From: Parachlamydia acanthamoebae
GTDB taxonomy: Bacteria; Chlamydiota; Chlamydiia; Chlamydiales; Parachlamydiaceae
Direction: 5' to 3'
DNA length: 64,000 bases
NCBI RefSeq assembly: GCF_000875975.1
Contig: NZ_BAWW01000033.1
Coordinates: 1 to 64,000, forward strand
The notes under the pieces were generated by a model, which made no database searches, was not told where the DNA came from, and worked only from the letters and a program-made list of their open reading frames with translations. Position 1 is the first letter of the stretch. The number at the start of each line of letters is the position of its first letter. Positions 25,895 to 34,800 of this stretch are shown here, piece after piece. A program made the translations under genes and the position numbers.

Positions 25895-26251
25895 GTGTCC
25901 GATTACTTTCCTGTATATGTCTATTTTGGTTTAGTTTTCTTTGTCACACTGGCAACTTTAAGCTTGTCTGCTCTTTTTCCATCAAAGAAGACATCTCCCG
26001 CTAAGTTTATGCCCTATGAATCGGGCATTCAAACAGAAGCTCATTTGCTGCAAGAGCGCTTCCCTCTTCGTCATTACTTGGTAGCGCTTATTTTCTTGGT
26101 TTTTGATATCGAGGTTATTTTCTTGTATCCATGGGCTGTAGTCGCTAAGCAAATGGGCCGTTTTGCTTTTTATGAAATGGCATTTTTTATAGTCGTTCTT
26201 TTAGTTGGATTTGCCTATGTATGGCGTAAAAAAGGATTGCAATGGCAGTAA
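25895..26251 (+). CDS. nuoA: NADH-quinone oxidoreductase subunit A
   Basis: Three-helix membrane subunit at the junction of the arms of complex I. The 118 residues include [10 protein letters not shown] (the conserved Y/C-E-x-G loop) near 46 and [22 protein letters not shown] near 65-86, both diagnostic of NuoA. The start codon is GTG at 25895, placed 5 bases after AAGGAGA. It opens the 14-gene operon and overlaps nuoB by 10 bases. Confidence 0.93.
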   Translation: MSDYFPVYVYFGLVFFVTLATLSLSALFPSKKTSPAKFMPYESGIQTEAHLLQERFPLRHYLVALIFLVFDIEVIFLYPWAVVAKQMGRFAFYEMAFFIVVLLVGFAYVWRKKGLQWQ

Positions 26252-26715
26252 CACAACAAGAATCAATTCCCTTTATCGTGGCACCTCTACAAAAACTGAT
26301 TGATTGGGCTCGATCAAATTCACTTTGGCCAGCTCAATTTGGGCTTGCATGCTGTGCGATTGAAATGATGTCGGCAGCAGCTAGTCGTTATGATATGGCG
26401 CGTTTTGGAATGGAGGTTTTTCGAGCCTCTCCTAGACAGAGTGATGTGATGATTGTAGCAGGACGTGTAAGTCAAAAAATGGCGCCTGTTCTAAGAACAA
26501 TTTATGAGCAAATGCTTGAACCCAAATGGGTCATTGCTATGGGAGATTGTGCATCCACAGGTGGAGTTTATAATAATTATGCCGTCATTCCAGGTGTCGA
26601 TCAAATCGTACCTGTTGATGTGTATGTGGCAGGTTGTCCTCCACGTCCTGAAGCATTAATTGATGGTTTAATCCTTTTGCAAAATAAAATTCGAGATGGA
26701 CATGCATGCCGCTGA
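26242..26715 (+). CDS. nuoB: NADH-quinone oxidoreductase subunit B
   Basis: Carries the terminal 4Fe-4S cluster N2 that reduces quinone. The 157 residues contain the tandem-Cys motif LACCAIEMM near 36, MGDCAS near 100 and [10 protein letters not shown] near 131, together giving the four Cys ligands. Overlap of 10 bases with nuoA and 20 bases with nuoC indicates translational coupling. Confidence 0.95.
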   Translation: MAVTQQESIPFIVAPLQKLIDWARSNSLWPAQFGLACCAIEMMSAAASRYDMARFGMEVFRASPRQSDVMIVAGRVSQKMAPVLRTIYEQMLEPKWVIAMGDCASTGGVYNNYAVIPGVDQIVPVDVYVAGCPPRPEALIDGLILLQNKIRDGHACR

Positions 26716-27223
26716 AGCTATTGAAAACTTAAAGAATCACTGTCCTGAAGCTATTTTAGCGCAAAAACAGTTTTTGGGAGAGACTACTCTAGAGGTCCAA
26801 AAGGAAAATCTAATCAAGGTGTTAAGTTATTTAAAACACGACTATGAAGTGTTGATGGATTTGACAGGCGTTGACTATGTGGACCCAACTCCTTACACAA
26901 AAGTGGTTTATTGGTTACATAATCCTAAAAACTTTGAAAGAATTCGAGTCATTGTTTTTGTGGAAAGAGAAGAGCCTATTCCTTCTGTAACATGCCTTTG
27001 GGATGGAGCCGCATGGTACGAAAGGGAATTATTTGATTTATTCGGTGTTCCGATTGAGGGGCATCCAGATCTGAAACGAATCTTAATGCCCGACGATTGG
27101 AAAGGACATCCTTTACGACGCGATTATCCATTAACAGAACAACCTGTTCAATTTAAACATGGTGTAGAACCTAAGATACCTTCACAGATTATTTCTTATG
27201 ACGAAAGCAAGCAAAAATCTTGA
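26696..27223 (+). CDS. nuoC: NADH-quinone oxidoreductase subunit C
   Basis: 30-kDa peripheral-arm subunit. The 175-residue product shows DLTGVDY near 60, the signature [23 protein letters not shown] near 104-125 and the terminal LRRDYPL. Separate from nuoD here, unlike the fused NuoCD of Escherichia coli. The ATG at 26702 is an equally possible start, two residues downstream. Confidence 0.94.
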   Translation: MDMHAAEAIENLKNHCPEAILAQKQFLGETTLEVQKENLIKVLSYLKHDYEVLMDLTGVDYVDPTPYTKVVYWLHNPKNFERIRVIVFVEREEPIPSVTCLWDGAAWYERELFDLFGVPIEGHPDLKRILMPDDWKGHPLRRDYPLTEQPVQFKHGVEPKIPSQIISYDESKQKS

Positions 27224-28403
27224 TCAACTCGGATTATCCGGGGATATATTAGAGCTTAATTTAGGGCCTCAACACCCTTCTACACACGGAGTTCTCCGTA
27301 TTAAACTACGCCTGGATGGGGAAATTGTGGTTTCAGCTGAGCCTGTGATTGGATATCTTCATACAGGTGTTGAAAAAGAATGTGAAACACGGACTTATCA
27401 TCAGGTTTTTACTCTCATTGACCGCCTCGATTATTTGTCAGGACCTGCCGAAGAACAAGCTTTTGCAGGTGCTGTAGAAAGGCTTATGCATGTCGAAGTT
27501 CCCGAACGTGCACAGATTATCCGTTTGATCATCCTCGAGTTGTCCAGAATTGGAAGCCATTTGTTGTGGGTTGGAACGAGCGCATTAGAGCTCAACATGT
27601 CGTCTGTATATATGTACTGTTTTATTGAGCGAGAAAAAATTCTTGATTTATTTGAAGAATTGTCTGGGGCCCGTATGTTTCCTTCTTTTTGGAGAATTGG
27701 AGGCATTGCACGAGATCTTAATCCTACTTTTGAAGAACATGCGCGTACCTTTTTAAAAGAATTTCCTAAAGCGTGGAAAGACTTAGATAATCTCTTAACA
27801 GAAAACTATGTGTGGTGCGAGCGTCTCAAAGGCGTCGCAGTCATTGATGAAGAGTTATGTAAACAATATATGTGCACAGGTCCGGTCATTAGAGGATCGG
27901 GAGTTCCTTATGATATTCGTAAAGTTTATCCCTACTTAAATTACGACAGTTATGATTTTGATATTCCGACACACCCTGAAGGGGATTCTTATGCGCGCTA
28001 TTTAGTTCGGATGGAAGAGATGTTACAGAGTCTACGTCTCGTTGAGCAGGGCCTTAATCGCTTAAAGCCCGGCCCGGTGATCACAAATGATCGTAAGGTT
28101 GCTTTACCTCCTCGACATGAACTTGTCAGAAGTATGGAAGCCGTCATTCACCAATTTAAACTGGTAAGCGAAGGAATTAAAGCTCCTCCAGGAGAGTTAT
28201 ATCAATGCGTAGAATCTGCTAGAGGTGAACTTGGTTATTACCTTGTCAGTGATGGATCGCATCGACCCTATCGAGTCAGGGTGCGTTCACCTTCATTTCC
28301 ACATATTGAAGTATTGCAAAGGGTATTACCAGGCCATTTTTTATCTGATGTGGTGGTGGCAATTGCTAGTGTAGATCCAATTTTAGGAGACGTAGATCGC
28401 TAA
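27198..28403 (+). CDS. nuoD: NADH-quinone oxidoreductase subunit D
   Basis: 49-kDa subunit that forms the quinone pocket with NuoB. The 401 residues contain LNLGPQHPSTHGVLR near 20-34 (quinone-site His), GYLHTGVEKECE near 56, GARMFPSFWRIGG near 155 and the C-terminal DPILGDVDR. Length is typical for an unfused NuoD. It overlaps nuoC by 26 bases. Confidence 0.96.
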   Translation: MTKASKNLDQLGLSGDILELNLGPQHPSTHGVLRIKLRLDGEIVVSAEPVIGYLHTGVEKECETRTYHQVFTLIDRLDYLSGPAEEQAFAGAVERLMHVEVPERAQIIRLIILELSRIGSHLLWVGTSALELNMSSVYMYCFIEREKILDLFEELSGARMFPSFWRIGGIARDLNPTFEEHARTFLKEFPKAWKDLDNLLTENYVWCERLKGVAVIDEELCKQYMCTGPVIRGSGVPYDIRKVYPYLNYDSYDFDIPTHPEGDSYARYLVRMEEMLQSLRLVEQGLNRLKPGPVITNDRKVALPPRHELVRSMEAVIHQFKLVSEGIKAPPGELYQCVESARGELGYYLVSDGSHRPYRVRVRSPSFPHIEVLQRVLPGHFLSDVVVAIASVDPILGDVDR

Positions 28404-28918
28404 TGTTAACGGAAGAAACGAGAAAGTCTATTATAGAATTGCAAAAACGTTATCCGAATAAACGTTCGGCATTAATTCCTGCTCTTCATCTAGCTCAAGC
28501 AGAAATAGGATATCTCCCTCGCGATATTCAAAATGAGGTCGCTGAGTTATTCGATATTGATTCTAACGAGGTGAACGCTGTCGTTACTTTTTACGATATG
28601 TTTTTTGATCAACCTGTTGGAAAGCACTTGATTCACGTGTGCAAAAATCTTTCTTGCATGTTGCGAGGAGCAGATGGTGTGCTTAAAAAGATTTGCCATA
28701 GGCTCAATGTAGAGCCTCATGAGACAACAGCGGATGGAGAATTTACGGTGATCCCATCGGAATGTTTAGCCGCTTGCGATCGTGCCCCAATGGTGCTAGT
28801 CGACGACAAAGTGGTTGGTCCTATCTCAGAACAAGATGTTGAGCATATCCTTGAGGAAGCAAAAAAGAGCCCGGGACATCCTTCGCCGGTACAAATTTTG
28901 GAGGGCTATCATGCCTGA
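28403..28918 (+). CDS. nuoE: NADH-quinone oxidoreductase subunit E
   Basis: 24-kDa thioredoxin-like 2Fe-2S subunit of the NADH-input module. The 171 residues have the C-x4-C motif CKNLSC near 80 and the C-x3-C motif CLAAC near 121, giving the four ligands of cluster N1a. Start overlaps the nuoD stop (TAATG). Confidence 0.94.
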   Translation: MLTEETRKSIIELQKRYPNKRSALIPALHLAQAEIGYLPRDIQNEVAELFDIDSNEVNAVVTFYDMFFDQPVGKHLIHVCKNLSCMLRGADGVLKKICHRLNVEPHETTADGEFTVIPSECLAACDRAPMVLVDDKVVGPISEQDVEHILEEAKKSPGHPSPVQILEGYHA

Positions 28919-30209
28919 AATGCGCGTGCTAATGGCTCATGTAGATGAACCAAATCAGCATCTCATTGAAACGTATGAGCGAAATGGAGGTTATCAAGCC
29001 ATTCGAAAGGCCATTCCACACATGCAACCGGATGCATTAATCGACTTAGTGAAGCAATCTGAGCTAAGAGGAAGAGGTGGTGCAGGTTTTCTAACGGGAA
29101 TGAAGTGGGGTTTTGTACCGAAAAATCCTCAAATTCCTAAATATTTAGTGTGTAATAGTGACGAAAGCGAACCGGGTACTTTTAAAGATCGCTTACTCAT
29201 CGAGAATGATCCGCATCAAGTCATTGAAGGGATCATTTTAGCTAGCTATGCGATTGGAGCCAAATTAGCATTTATCTATTGTCGAGGAGAATTTTACGAG
29301 GGAATCAGACACTTAGAAAAGGCCGTTCAAGATGCTAAACAAAAAGGTTATTTGGGAAATTCAATTTTAGGTTCACAAGTTTCCCTCGAAATTATCGTCC
29401 ACCCAGGAGCGGGTGCTTATATTGCTGGAGAGGAAACAGCTTTGTTGAATTCTCTAGAAGGATATCGTGCAACTCCCCGTCTTAAGCCCCCATTTCCTGC
29501 TGTAGAAGGGCTTTATGGTAAGCCAACGATCATCAACAACGTGGAAACATTGTCGAATGTTGTGCACATCGTGAATCGGGGCGTTGAATGGTATAAAAGC
29601 ATTGGCAAACCAAAAAATACGGGAACGAAAATCTTTCAAGTGAGTGGGCAAGTTCAGAAGCCCGGTTGTTTTGAATTTCCTCTAGGAACATCTTTGAGAG
29701 AGGTTTTAGAGGCAGCTGGAGGGATGCTTCCAGGACGTCGTTTCAAAGCATGTTATCCCGGTGGGTCTTCTTGTGCGCTCTTAACAGAGCGCGATCTAGA
29801 CATTACAATGGATTTTGAAGCCTTAGCAGCTAGAAAGTCCGCTTTAGGTACAGCTTCTATTATTGTGATGGACGATACTGCGGATATGGTCAAGGTTGCT
29901 CATCGGCTTATGCAGTTCTATCAAAATGAATCTTGTGGAAAGTGTACGCCTTGTCGAGAAGGAACGCGCTGGGTAGTGCAGATGTTAGAAAGAATAGAGG
30001 CTGGAAAAGGAACCATATGGGATTTGAAGAAAATCGAACAAGTTTGCCAACACATGGAAGTAGAATCTTTTTGTCCTCTTGCTGTAGGGGCTGCACCTCC
30101 GATTGTAAGTGCGATGCGTGAGTTTAAAAATGAATTTGAAGTGTATATCCGGGGCAATCCGCAAGCCGATCGCAAACCAGAAATGAAAATAGCATATCCA
30201 TATGTATAG
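28911..30209 (+). CDS. nuoF: NADH-quinone oxidoreductase subunit F
   Basis: 51-kDa subunit that binds NADH, FMN and cluster N3. The 432 residues from the ATG at 28911 show the NADH/FMN loop ELRGRGGAGFLTGMKWG near 45-61, GAGAYIAGEETALLNSLEG near 165-183 and the cluster motif ESCGKCTPCREGTRW near 341. A longer frame from 28815 would add 32 residues inside nuoE and has no support. Overlaps nuoE by 8 bases. Confidence 0.96.
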   Translation: MPEMRVLMAHVDEPNQHLIETYERNGGYQAIRKAIPHMQPDALIDLVKQSELRGRGGAGFLTGMKWGFVPKNPQIPKYLVCNSDESEPGTFKDRLLIENDPHQVIEGIILASYAIGAKLAFIYCRGEFYEGIRHLEKAVQDAKQKGYLGNSILGSQVSLEIIVHPGAGAYIAGEETALLNSLEGYRATPRLKPPFPAVEGLYGKPTIINNVETLSNVVHIVNRGVEWYKSIGKPKNTGTKIFQVSGQVQKPGCFEFPLGTSLREVLEAAGGMLPGRRFKACYPGGSSCALLTERDLDITMDFEALAARKSALGTASIIVMDDTADMVKVAHRLMQFYQNESCGKCTPCREGTRWVVQMLERIEAGKGTIWDLKKIEQVCQHMEVESFCPLAVGAAPPIVSAMREFKNEFEVYIRGNPQADRKPEMKIAYPYV

Positions 30210-30240
30210 GTAGCTTGTGCAAAAGTCTGTAGAAACAACC

Positions 30241-32532
30241 ATGATTAACTTAACTATTGATGGGCAAGCAGTCACTGTTCCAAAAGGGACGACTGTTTAC
30301 CATGCTGTTAAGCAACTAGGCATTGAAATCCCCATTTTCTGCTATCAAGATCGGATGCCTCCATTTGGAGCTTGTCGTGTATGTTTAGTGGAAGTTGAAA
30401 AAATGGCTAAGCTTCAAACCTCATGTACATTAGAAGCGACGGAAGGGATGGTCGTCCGCACACAATCAGATCCAGCAGTCGATGGGCGAAAAGCGATTCT
30501 TGAATTTTTATTAATTAATCATCCACTTGACTGTCCCATTTGCGATCGGGGTGGTGAGTGTCCTTTGCAAGATCAGGCTTTAAAGTTTGGTCCGGGAGAA
30601 AGTCAATTTTTTGAAGACAAGCGACGCTTTAAAAAACCCTTGCCCTTAGGCCATGTGCTCATGCTAGATCGTGAAAGGTGTATTACTTGTGCGCGTTGCA
30701 CGCGTTTTGGAGAAATTGTGGCAGGAGATCATGCTCTAGAGTTTGTGAACCGAGGGTATCGCACGGAAGTGGGCACACCAGATAATGGTCCCGCACAATC
30801 AAAATTTATTGGCAATACGATTCAAATCTGTCCTGTCGGAGCATTGACGAGCCAAGTTTATCGTTTTAGGGCCCGTCCATGGGATAACGATCCCACGAAT
30901 AGCACTTGTACACTTTGTCCTGTAGGATGTAGTACGACCATTGATTCGCGCGATGGAGAAATCATGCGGATGCGATCGCATGAGAATCCTCCTGTAAATG
31001 ACATTTGGCTATGCGATAAGGGATGGTTTGGGTATGAATTTACGGCACACCGCAATCGTTTGCAGACTCCTATGATTCGGATTAATGATAAGCTTGAGCC
31101 TGCAACTTGGGATCAAGCTTTCAGTCTGATTGCTGAAAAGATTCGCGAGGCAAAACCGCAAGGGAGACTAGCTGCGTGGGGAGGGAATCCTCTAACCTTA
31201 GAGGAAAATTATTTACTGCAAAAATTGATGCGTGAAGGTGCGGCAGTTAATCATCTCGATCATCGGATTGGTATGCCAATCATCGATGAAAAAGATGAGG
31301 GAATCGCACCAGGGATGGAAGGGACGATTGGAGAATGTGAAGAGTTGGCTTATGCGGTCATTTTCGGTCTTGATCTGACTGAAGAGTTTCCGGTGATATG
31401 GTTAAGGTTAAAGCAAGCTCTTAACAAGGGTGCAATTGTGCATTATTTTGGACATTATGCTCCTGAAATGTCAGCACAATTAGCACATGTCGTCGTTCAT
31501 CCACCTGGGCAAGAGCTTGAAATGATTAAACAAGCCAATGACTTCATTGATGGAATGGCAGAAAAGGGTAAAGGGGCCATCTTTGTAGGAAAGCAGTATT
31601 TGGATATGTCCAACAGAGCTCAGCTGTTATCCCAGCTCGCACAAATACGTAAACAAAGACAGGCGTGTGCTCTGCATGTGATGGAAGGAAGGGGAAATAG
31701 CATGGGCGCCCGATTAGCTGGCATGCGTCCTGATAGTGGTCCTTTTGATGAGATCATTGAAAAACCAGGAATGAATGCCAATCAGGTTTTAGAGAAAGCA
31801 GCTCAAAGTGGCTGGGATTTTCTTTATGTGGTTGGGGCTGATCCTGTGCTTAAATTCCCTTCCAAGCTTTGGAAAGCTTGCCGAAATCAATTGAAGTTCC
31901 TCGTCGTGCAAGATCTTTTCCTTACAGAAACAGCTTTGCAGGCAGATGTTGTTTTGCCTACATTATCTTTTGTAGAAAAAGAAGGCAGCTTTGTCAATAT
32001 CGAAGGGCGTGTTCAAAAGCTGCATCCAGGCAAACAAGTTCCTATTGATATCTATGCGGATGGTCAGATTTTTAATTTAATTGGGCAACATTTAGGTCTG
32101 GCGCTTTCATTGGATGTCAATATTGTCGAAAAAATTCAATCGAAAATGTTGTCTCTTCCGAGAAATACAAATCTACACGTCAATGGGGTTTCGCTATTAA
32201 ATCCACTTCCTATGGATGCATTTTATGCGACATTTGTCTATGCCCTGTTCGATCGAGGAAATCGGATGAAACATAATCCGCACGTCATGCATTTAGCAAA
32301 AGAGCCTTTTATTCGGATTAATCCCCTGGAGGGACAAAAACGGGGATTCATGGATGGAGATAAGGTCAGAGTTTCTAGACAAGGAAATGTCATTGTCGGA
32401 TATATAAAATTAGACCGAAAGGTTGCCGAAAAAACGGCTGTATTACCGCTTGGGTTTCCCCAAGTTGCCGTTCAAGAGCTAGATTTAAATTTATTAAATG
32501 GCTTGATCGTCGAAATAAATAAAGAAGTGTAA
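30241..32532 (+). CDS. nuoG: NADH-quinone oxidoreductase subunit G
   Basis: Large iron-sulfur subunit of complex I. From the ATG at 30241 the 763 residues contain the 2Fe-2S motif CYQDRMPPFGACRVC near 33, the N5 ligands in the CPICDRGGECPLQDQ area near 97, two 4Fe-4S motifs (CITCARCTRF near 143 and the CTLCPVGCSTTI region near 223), and a molybdopterin-oxidoreductase-like C-terminal half without visible cofactor. A GTG at 30217 would add eight residues. The CTLCPVGC motif followed by a distal Cys suggests the extra N7 cluster is present. Confidence 0.94.
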   Translation: MINLTIDGQAVTVPKGTTVYHAVKQLGIEIPIFCYQDRMPPFGACRVCLVEVEKMAKLQTSCTLEATEGMVVRTQSDPAVDGRKAILEFLLINHPLDCPICDRGGECPLQDQALKFGPGESQFFEDKRRFKKPLPLGHVLMLDRERCITCARCTRFGEIVAGDHALEFVNRGYRTEVGTPDNGPAQSKFIGNTIQICPVGALTSQVYRFRARPWDNDPTNSTCTLCPVGCSTTIDSRDGEIMRMRSHENPPVNDIWLCDKGWFGYEFTAHRNRLQTPMIRINDKLEPATWDQAFSLIAEKIREAKPQGRLAAWGGNPLTLEENYLLQKLMREGAAVNHLDHRIGMPIIDEKDEGIAPGMEGTIGECEELAYAVIFGLDLTEEFPVIWLRLKQALNKGAIVHYFGHYAPEMSAQLAHVVVHPPGQELEMIKQANDFIDGMAEKGKGAIFVGKQYLDMSNRAQLLSQLAQIRKQRQACALHVMEGRGNSMGARLAGMRPDSGPFDEIIEKPGMNANQVLEKAAQSGWDFLYVVGADPVLKFPSKLWKACRNQLKFLVVQDLFLTETALQADVVLPTLSFVEKEGSFVNIEGRVQKLHPGKQVPIDIYADGQIFNLIGQHLGLALSLDVNIVEKIQSKMLSLPRNTNLHVNGVSLLNPLPMDAFYATFVYALFDRGNRMKHNPHVMHLAKEPFIRINPLEGQKRGFMDGDKVRVSRQGNVIVGYIKLDRKVAEKTAVLPLGFPQVAVQELDLNLLNGLIVEINKEV

Positions 32533-32534
32533 TC

Positions 32535-33512
32535 ATGTGGGTGGATGCTGTTGAAGTTTTAATAAAGGGCTTAGTTGTTATTCTCGCTTTGATGGGCGCT
32601 GCAGCTTACATGACTTTTTTGGAGCGCATCATATTGGCTCGCCTTCAGCTGCGTATTGGACCTGATCGTGTGGGACCACTGGGATTGTTACAGCCGATTG
32701 CGGATGGAATAAAACTACTTTGTAAGGAAGGATTTAAACCCGCCGGAGCTGAAACGTTCACCTATTGGTTTGCGCCAGGTATTTCTCTCTTTACGGCATT
32801 ATTTATTTTTGTGCTCATTCCCTTTGGCGGAACGGTCCATTTGTGGGGAAGAGAGGTTACTTTGCAAATTGCCAACGTGAATGCCGGGATTGTGTTTTTG
32901 CTCGCCTTTTCTTCTTTAGCGGTTTATGGGGTTGTGTTGTCTGGTTGGGCATCCAATAACCGTTATTCTTTGCTAGGCGGATTGCGTGGAACGGCTCAAA
33001 TGATCAGCTATGAAATTCCGATGGGATTGTCACTTTTGACGGTTGTTTTGGCTGCTGGGACGTTGAATCTTGCCGAAATTGTGGAAGCCCAGAGGCAACA
33101 TTGGTTTTTTTGGACAAATCCCATTAGCTTTTTGGTCTATCTAATTACGGGATTTGCCGAAACCAATCGGGCCCCTTTTGACTTACCTGAAGCTGAGCAA
33201 GAATTGACCGCGGGTTACCATACAGAATATGGGGGAATGAAATTTGCTATTTTCTTTTTGGGAGAATATATCAATATTTTGGCTGTTTCCTCAATAGCAG
33301 TGACTCTCTTTTTGGGGGGCTGGCACGGGCCGGGGAATATTCCGATTATCTGGTTTTGCTTGAAGGTGGCTTTCTTTGTTTTCTTGTTTATGTGGGTAAG
33401 AGCTACGTTGCCCCGTTTTCGCTATGATCAATTGATGAGTTTTGGTTGGAAAATATTGATTCCAATTGCCACCCTGAACTTGCTGGTAACCGCATACTTT
33501 ATTTTGGTGTAA
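32535..33512 (+). CDS. nuoH: NADH-quinone oxidoreductase subunit H
   Basis: Eight-helix membrane subunit that lines the quinone tunnel. The 325 residues include [28 protein letters not shown] near 35-62 (of which RIGPDRVGP is diagnostic), [10 protein letters not shown] and [24 protein letters not shown] near 210, the conserved acidic loop. Two-base gap from nuoG. Confidence 0.96.
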   Translation: MWVDAVEVLIKGLVVILALMGAAAYMTFLERIILARLQLRIGPDRVGPLGLLQPIADGIKLLCKEGFKPAGAETFTYWFAPGISLFTALFIFVLIPFGGTVHLWGREVTLQIANVNAGIVFLLAFSSLAVYGVVLSGWASNNRYSLLGGLRGTAQMISYEIPMGLSLLTVVLAAGTLNLAEIVEAQRQHWFFWTNPISFLVYLITGFAETNRAPFDLPEAEQELTAGYHTEYGGMKFAIFFLGEYINILAVSSIAVTLFLGGWHGPGNIPIIWFCLKVAFFVFLFMWVRATLPRFRYDQLMSFGWKILIPIATLNLLVTAYFILV

Positions 33513-33513
33513 A

Positions 33514-33987
33514 ATGAAAGAGACGTTCAAACAAGTTCTATCGATGTTGCGTGGTTTATTTATTGTGCTTAAGCATATGTTTATTAAACCGGTCACGATT
33601 AAGTATCCTGAAGAAAAACGCAAACTACCGGAGCGCTCACGTGGGCGCCACTACCTAACGAAATGGGAAGATGGTAAAGAGCGATGTGTTGGTTGTGAAT
33701 TGTGTGCCATCGTCTGTCCAGCCCAAGCCATCTATGTCAAGCCATCTGAAAATGAGCCAAAGAATGAACATTCGCATGGCGAACGTTATGCTTCAGATTT
33801 TCAAATCAACATGCTTCGTTGTATTTTTTGTGGTTATTGTGAAGAAGCTTGTCCGACGGGGGCGATCGTTTTGGGAAATCAGTACGAGTTATCTGGGTAT
33901 ACACGTGAATCTCTTATCTACACAAAAGATATGTTGACGGAGAAAAATCCGGGTGATTCAGGGCGCGATCCAAAAAGGGAGATTTAA
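33514..33987 (+). CDS. nuoI: NADH-quinone oxidoreductase subunit I
   Basis: Eight-iron ferredoxin-like subunit carrying N6a and N6b. The 157 residues contain [12 protein letters not shown] near 53 and [12 protein letters not shown] near 108, each with four Cys. An amphipathic N-terminal helix precedes the clusters. It starts one base after the nuoH stop. Confidence 0.95.
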   Translation: MKETFKQVLSMLRGLFIVLKHMFIKPVTIKYPEEKRKLPERSRGRHYLTKWEDGKERCVGCELCAIVCPAQAIYVKPSENEPKNEHSHGERYASDFQINMLRCIFCGYCEEACPTGAIVLGNQYELSGYTRESLIYTKDMLTEKNPGDSGRDPKREI

Positions 33988-33993
33988 TTGGTT

Positions 33994-34500
33994 ATGTCTG
34001 GACTCCCAAATACAGCAGAATGGGTTTTTGGTACCATTTTGATTTTATCGTCTCTTGGTGTGATTTCATCTCGCAAGCCCATTTATGCAAGCCTTTCATT
34101 TTTAATGACATTATTGGCTTTAGCAGGATTGTATCAGCAGCTTTCTGCCCAATTTATTGCTGTCATGCAGGTTTTGGTGTATGCTGGTGCTATTTTAGTC
34201 ATTTTTATGTTTGTGATTGTCCTTTTTCAGGATGCTCACGAAAAAATTGCACTTTTCAAAGCAAAAAGTTCACCTCCTTTATTGTTTGCAGCCGGAGGGT
34301 TATTCTTATTCACGATGTTATTTCTCAGCGAACGCTTTTATAACCTTAAGACATCGAATGGACCATCAGAAGAGTTCGGAACGGTTGAAACACTTGGAAA
34401 AGCGCTTTATGCGGATTTCTTTTTTCCTTTTGAAGCTGTCACTTTGCTATTTTTGATTGCAGTCATTGGAGCGGTGTTTATTGCAAGGAAGGGGGATTAA
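33994..34500 (+). CDS. nuoJ: NADH-quinone oxidoreductase subunit J
   Basis: Five-helix membrane subunit with the pi-bulge helix. The 168 residues from the ATG at 33994 show MQVLVYAGAILVIFMFVIVLF near 52-72, diagnostic of NuoJ, and a C-terminal AVIGAVFIARKG. An upstream TTG at 33988 is the less likely start. It overlaps nuoK by one base. Confidence 0.93.
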   Translation: MSGLPNTAEWVFGTILILSSLGVISSRKPIYASLSFLMTLLALAGLYQQLSAQFIAVMQVLVYAGAILVIFMFVIVLFQDAHEKIALFKAKSSPPLLFAAGGLFLFTMLFLSERFYNLKTSNGPSEEFGTVETLGKALYADFFFPFEAVTLLFLIAVIGAVFIARKGD

Positions 34501-34799
34501 TGGATATATTGCTGATCATTTTTATCAGCTTGGCCATGTTTTCGATTGGAATCATTGGTGTATTGGCTCGGCGGAACGCACTGATTTTTATTCTATCCAT
34601 CGAATTAATGCTCAATGCTGCCAACTTGCTTTTCGTAGCCTTTGCCTATCATTGGGGAAACGAAATCGGATTAGTTTGGGTTTTCTTTGTCTTGGTTGTA
34701 GCTGCTGCTGAAGCGGCTGTGGGGCTTGCCATTATGATTAACTTGTTTCGTACAAAACAGGTGGTGGATGTGGATCAATTCAATGTGTTGAGAGGATAA
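34500..34799 (+). CDS. nuoK: NADH-quinone oxidoreductase subunit K
   Basis: Three-helix MrpC-like subunit. The 99 residues contain the two buried Glu characteristic of NuoK, in LSIELMLNAANL near 33 and VVAAAEAAVGLAI near 68, which take part in the proton path. Stop-start overlap with nuoJ. Confidence 0.95.
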   Translation: MDILLIIFISLAMFSIGIIGVLARRNALIFILSIELMLNAANLLFVAFAYHWGNEIGLVWVFFVLVVAAAEAAVGLAIMINLFRTKQVVDVDQFNVLRG

Positions 34800-34800
34800 A

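Noticed and set aside
28815-28910. Longer nuoF starting inside nuoE
   Set aside because: The extra 32 residues are out-of-frame nuoE sequence; the ATG at 28911 gives the normal NuoF start.
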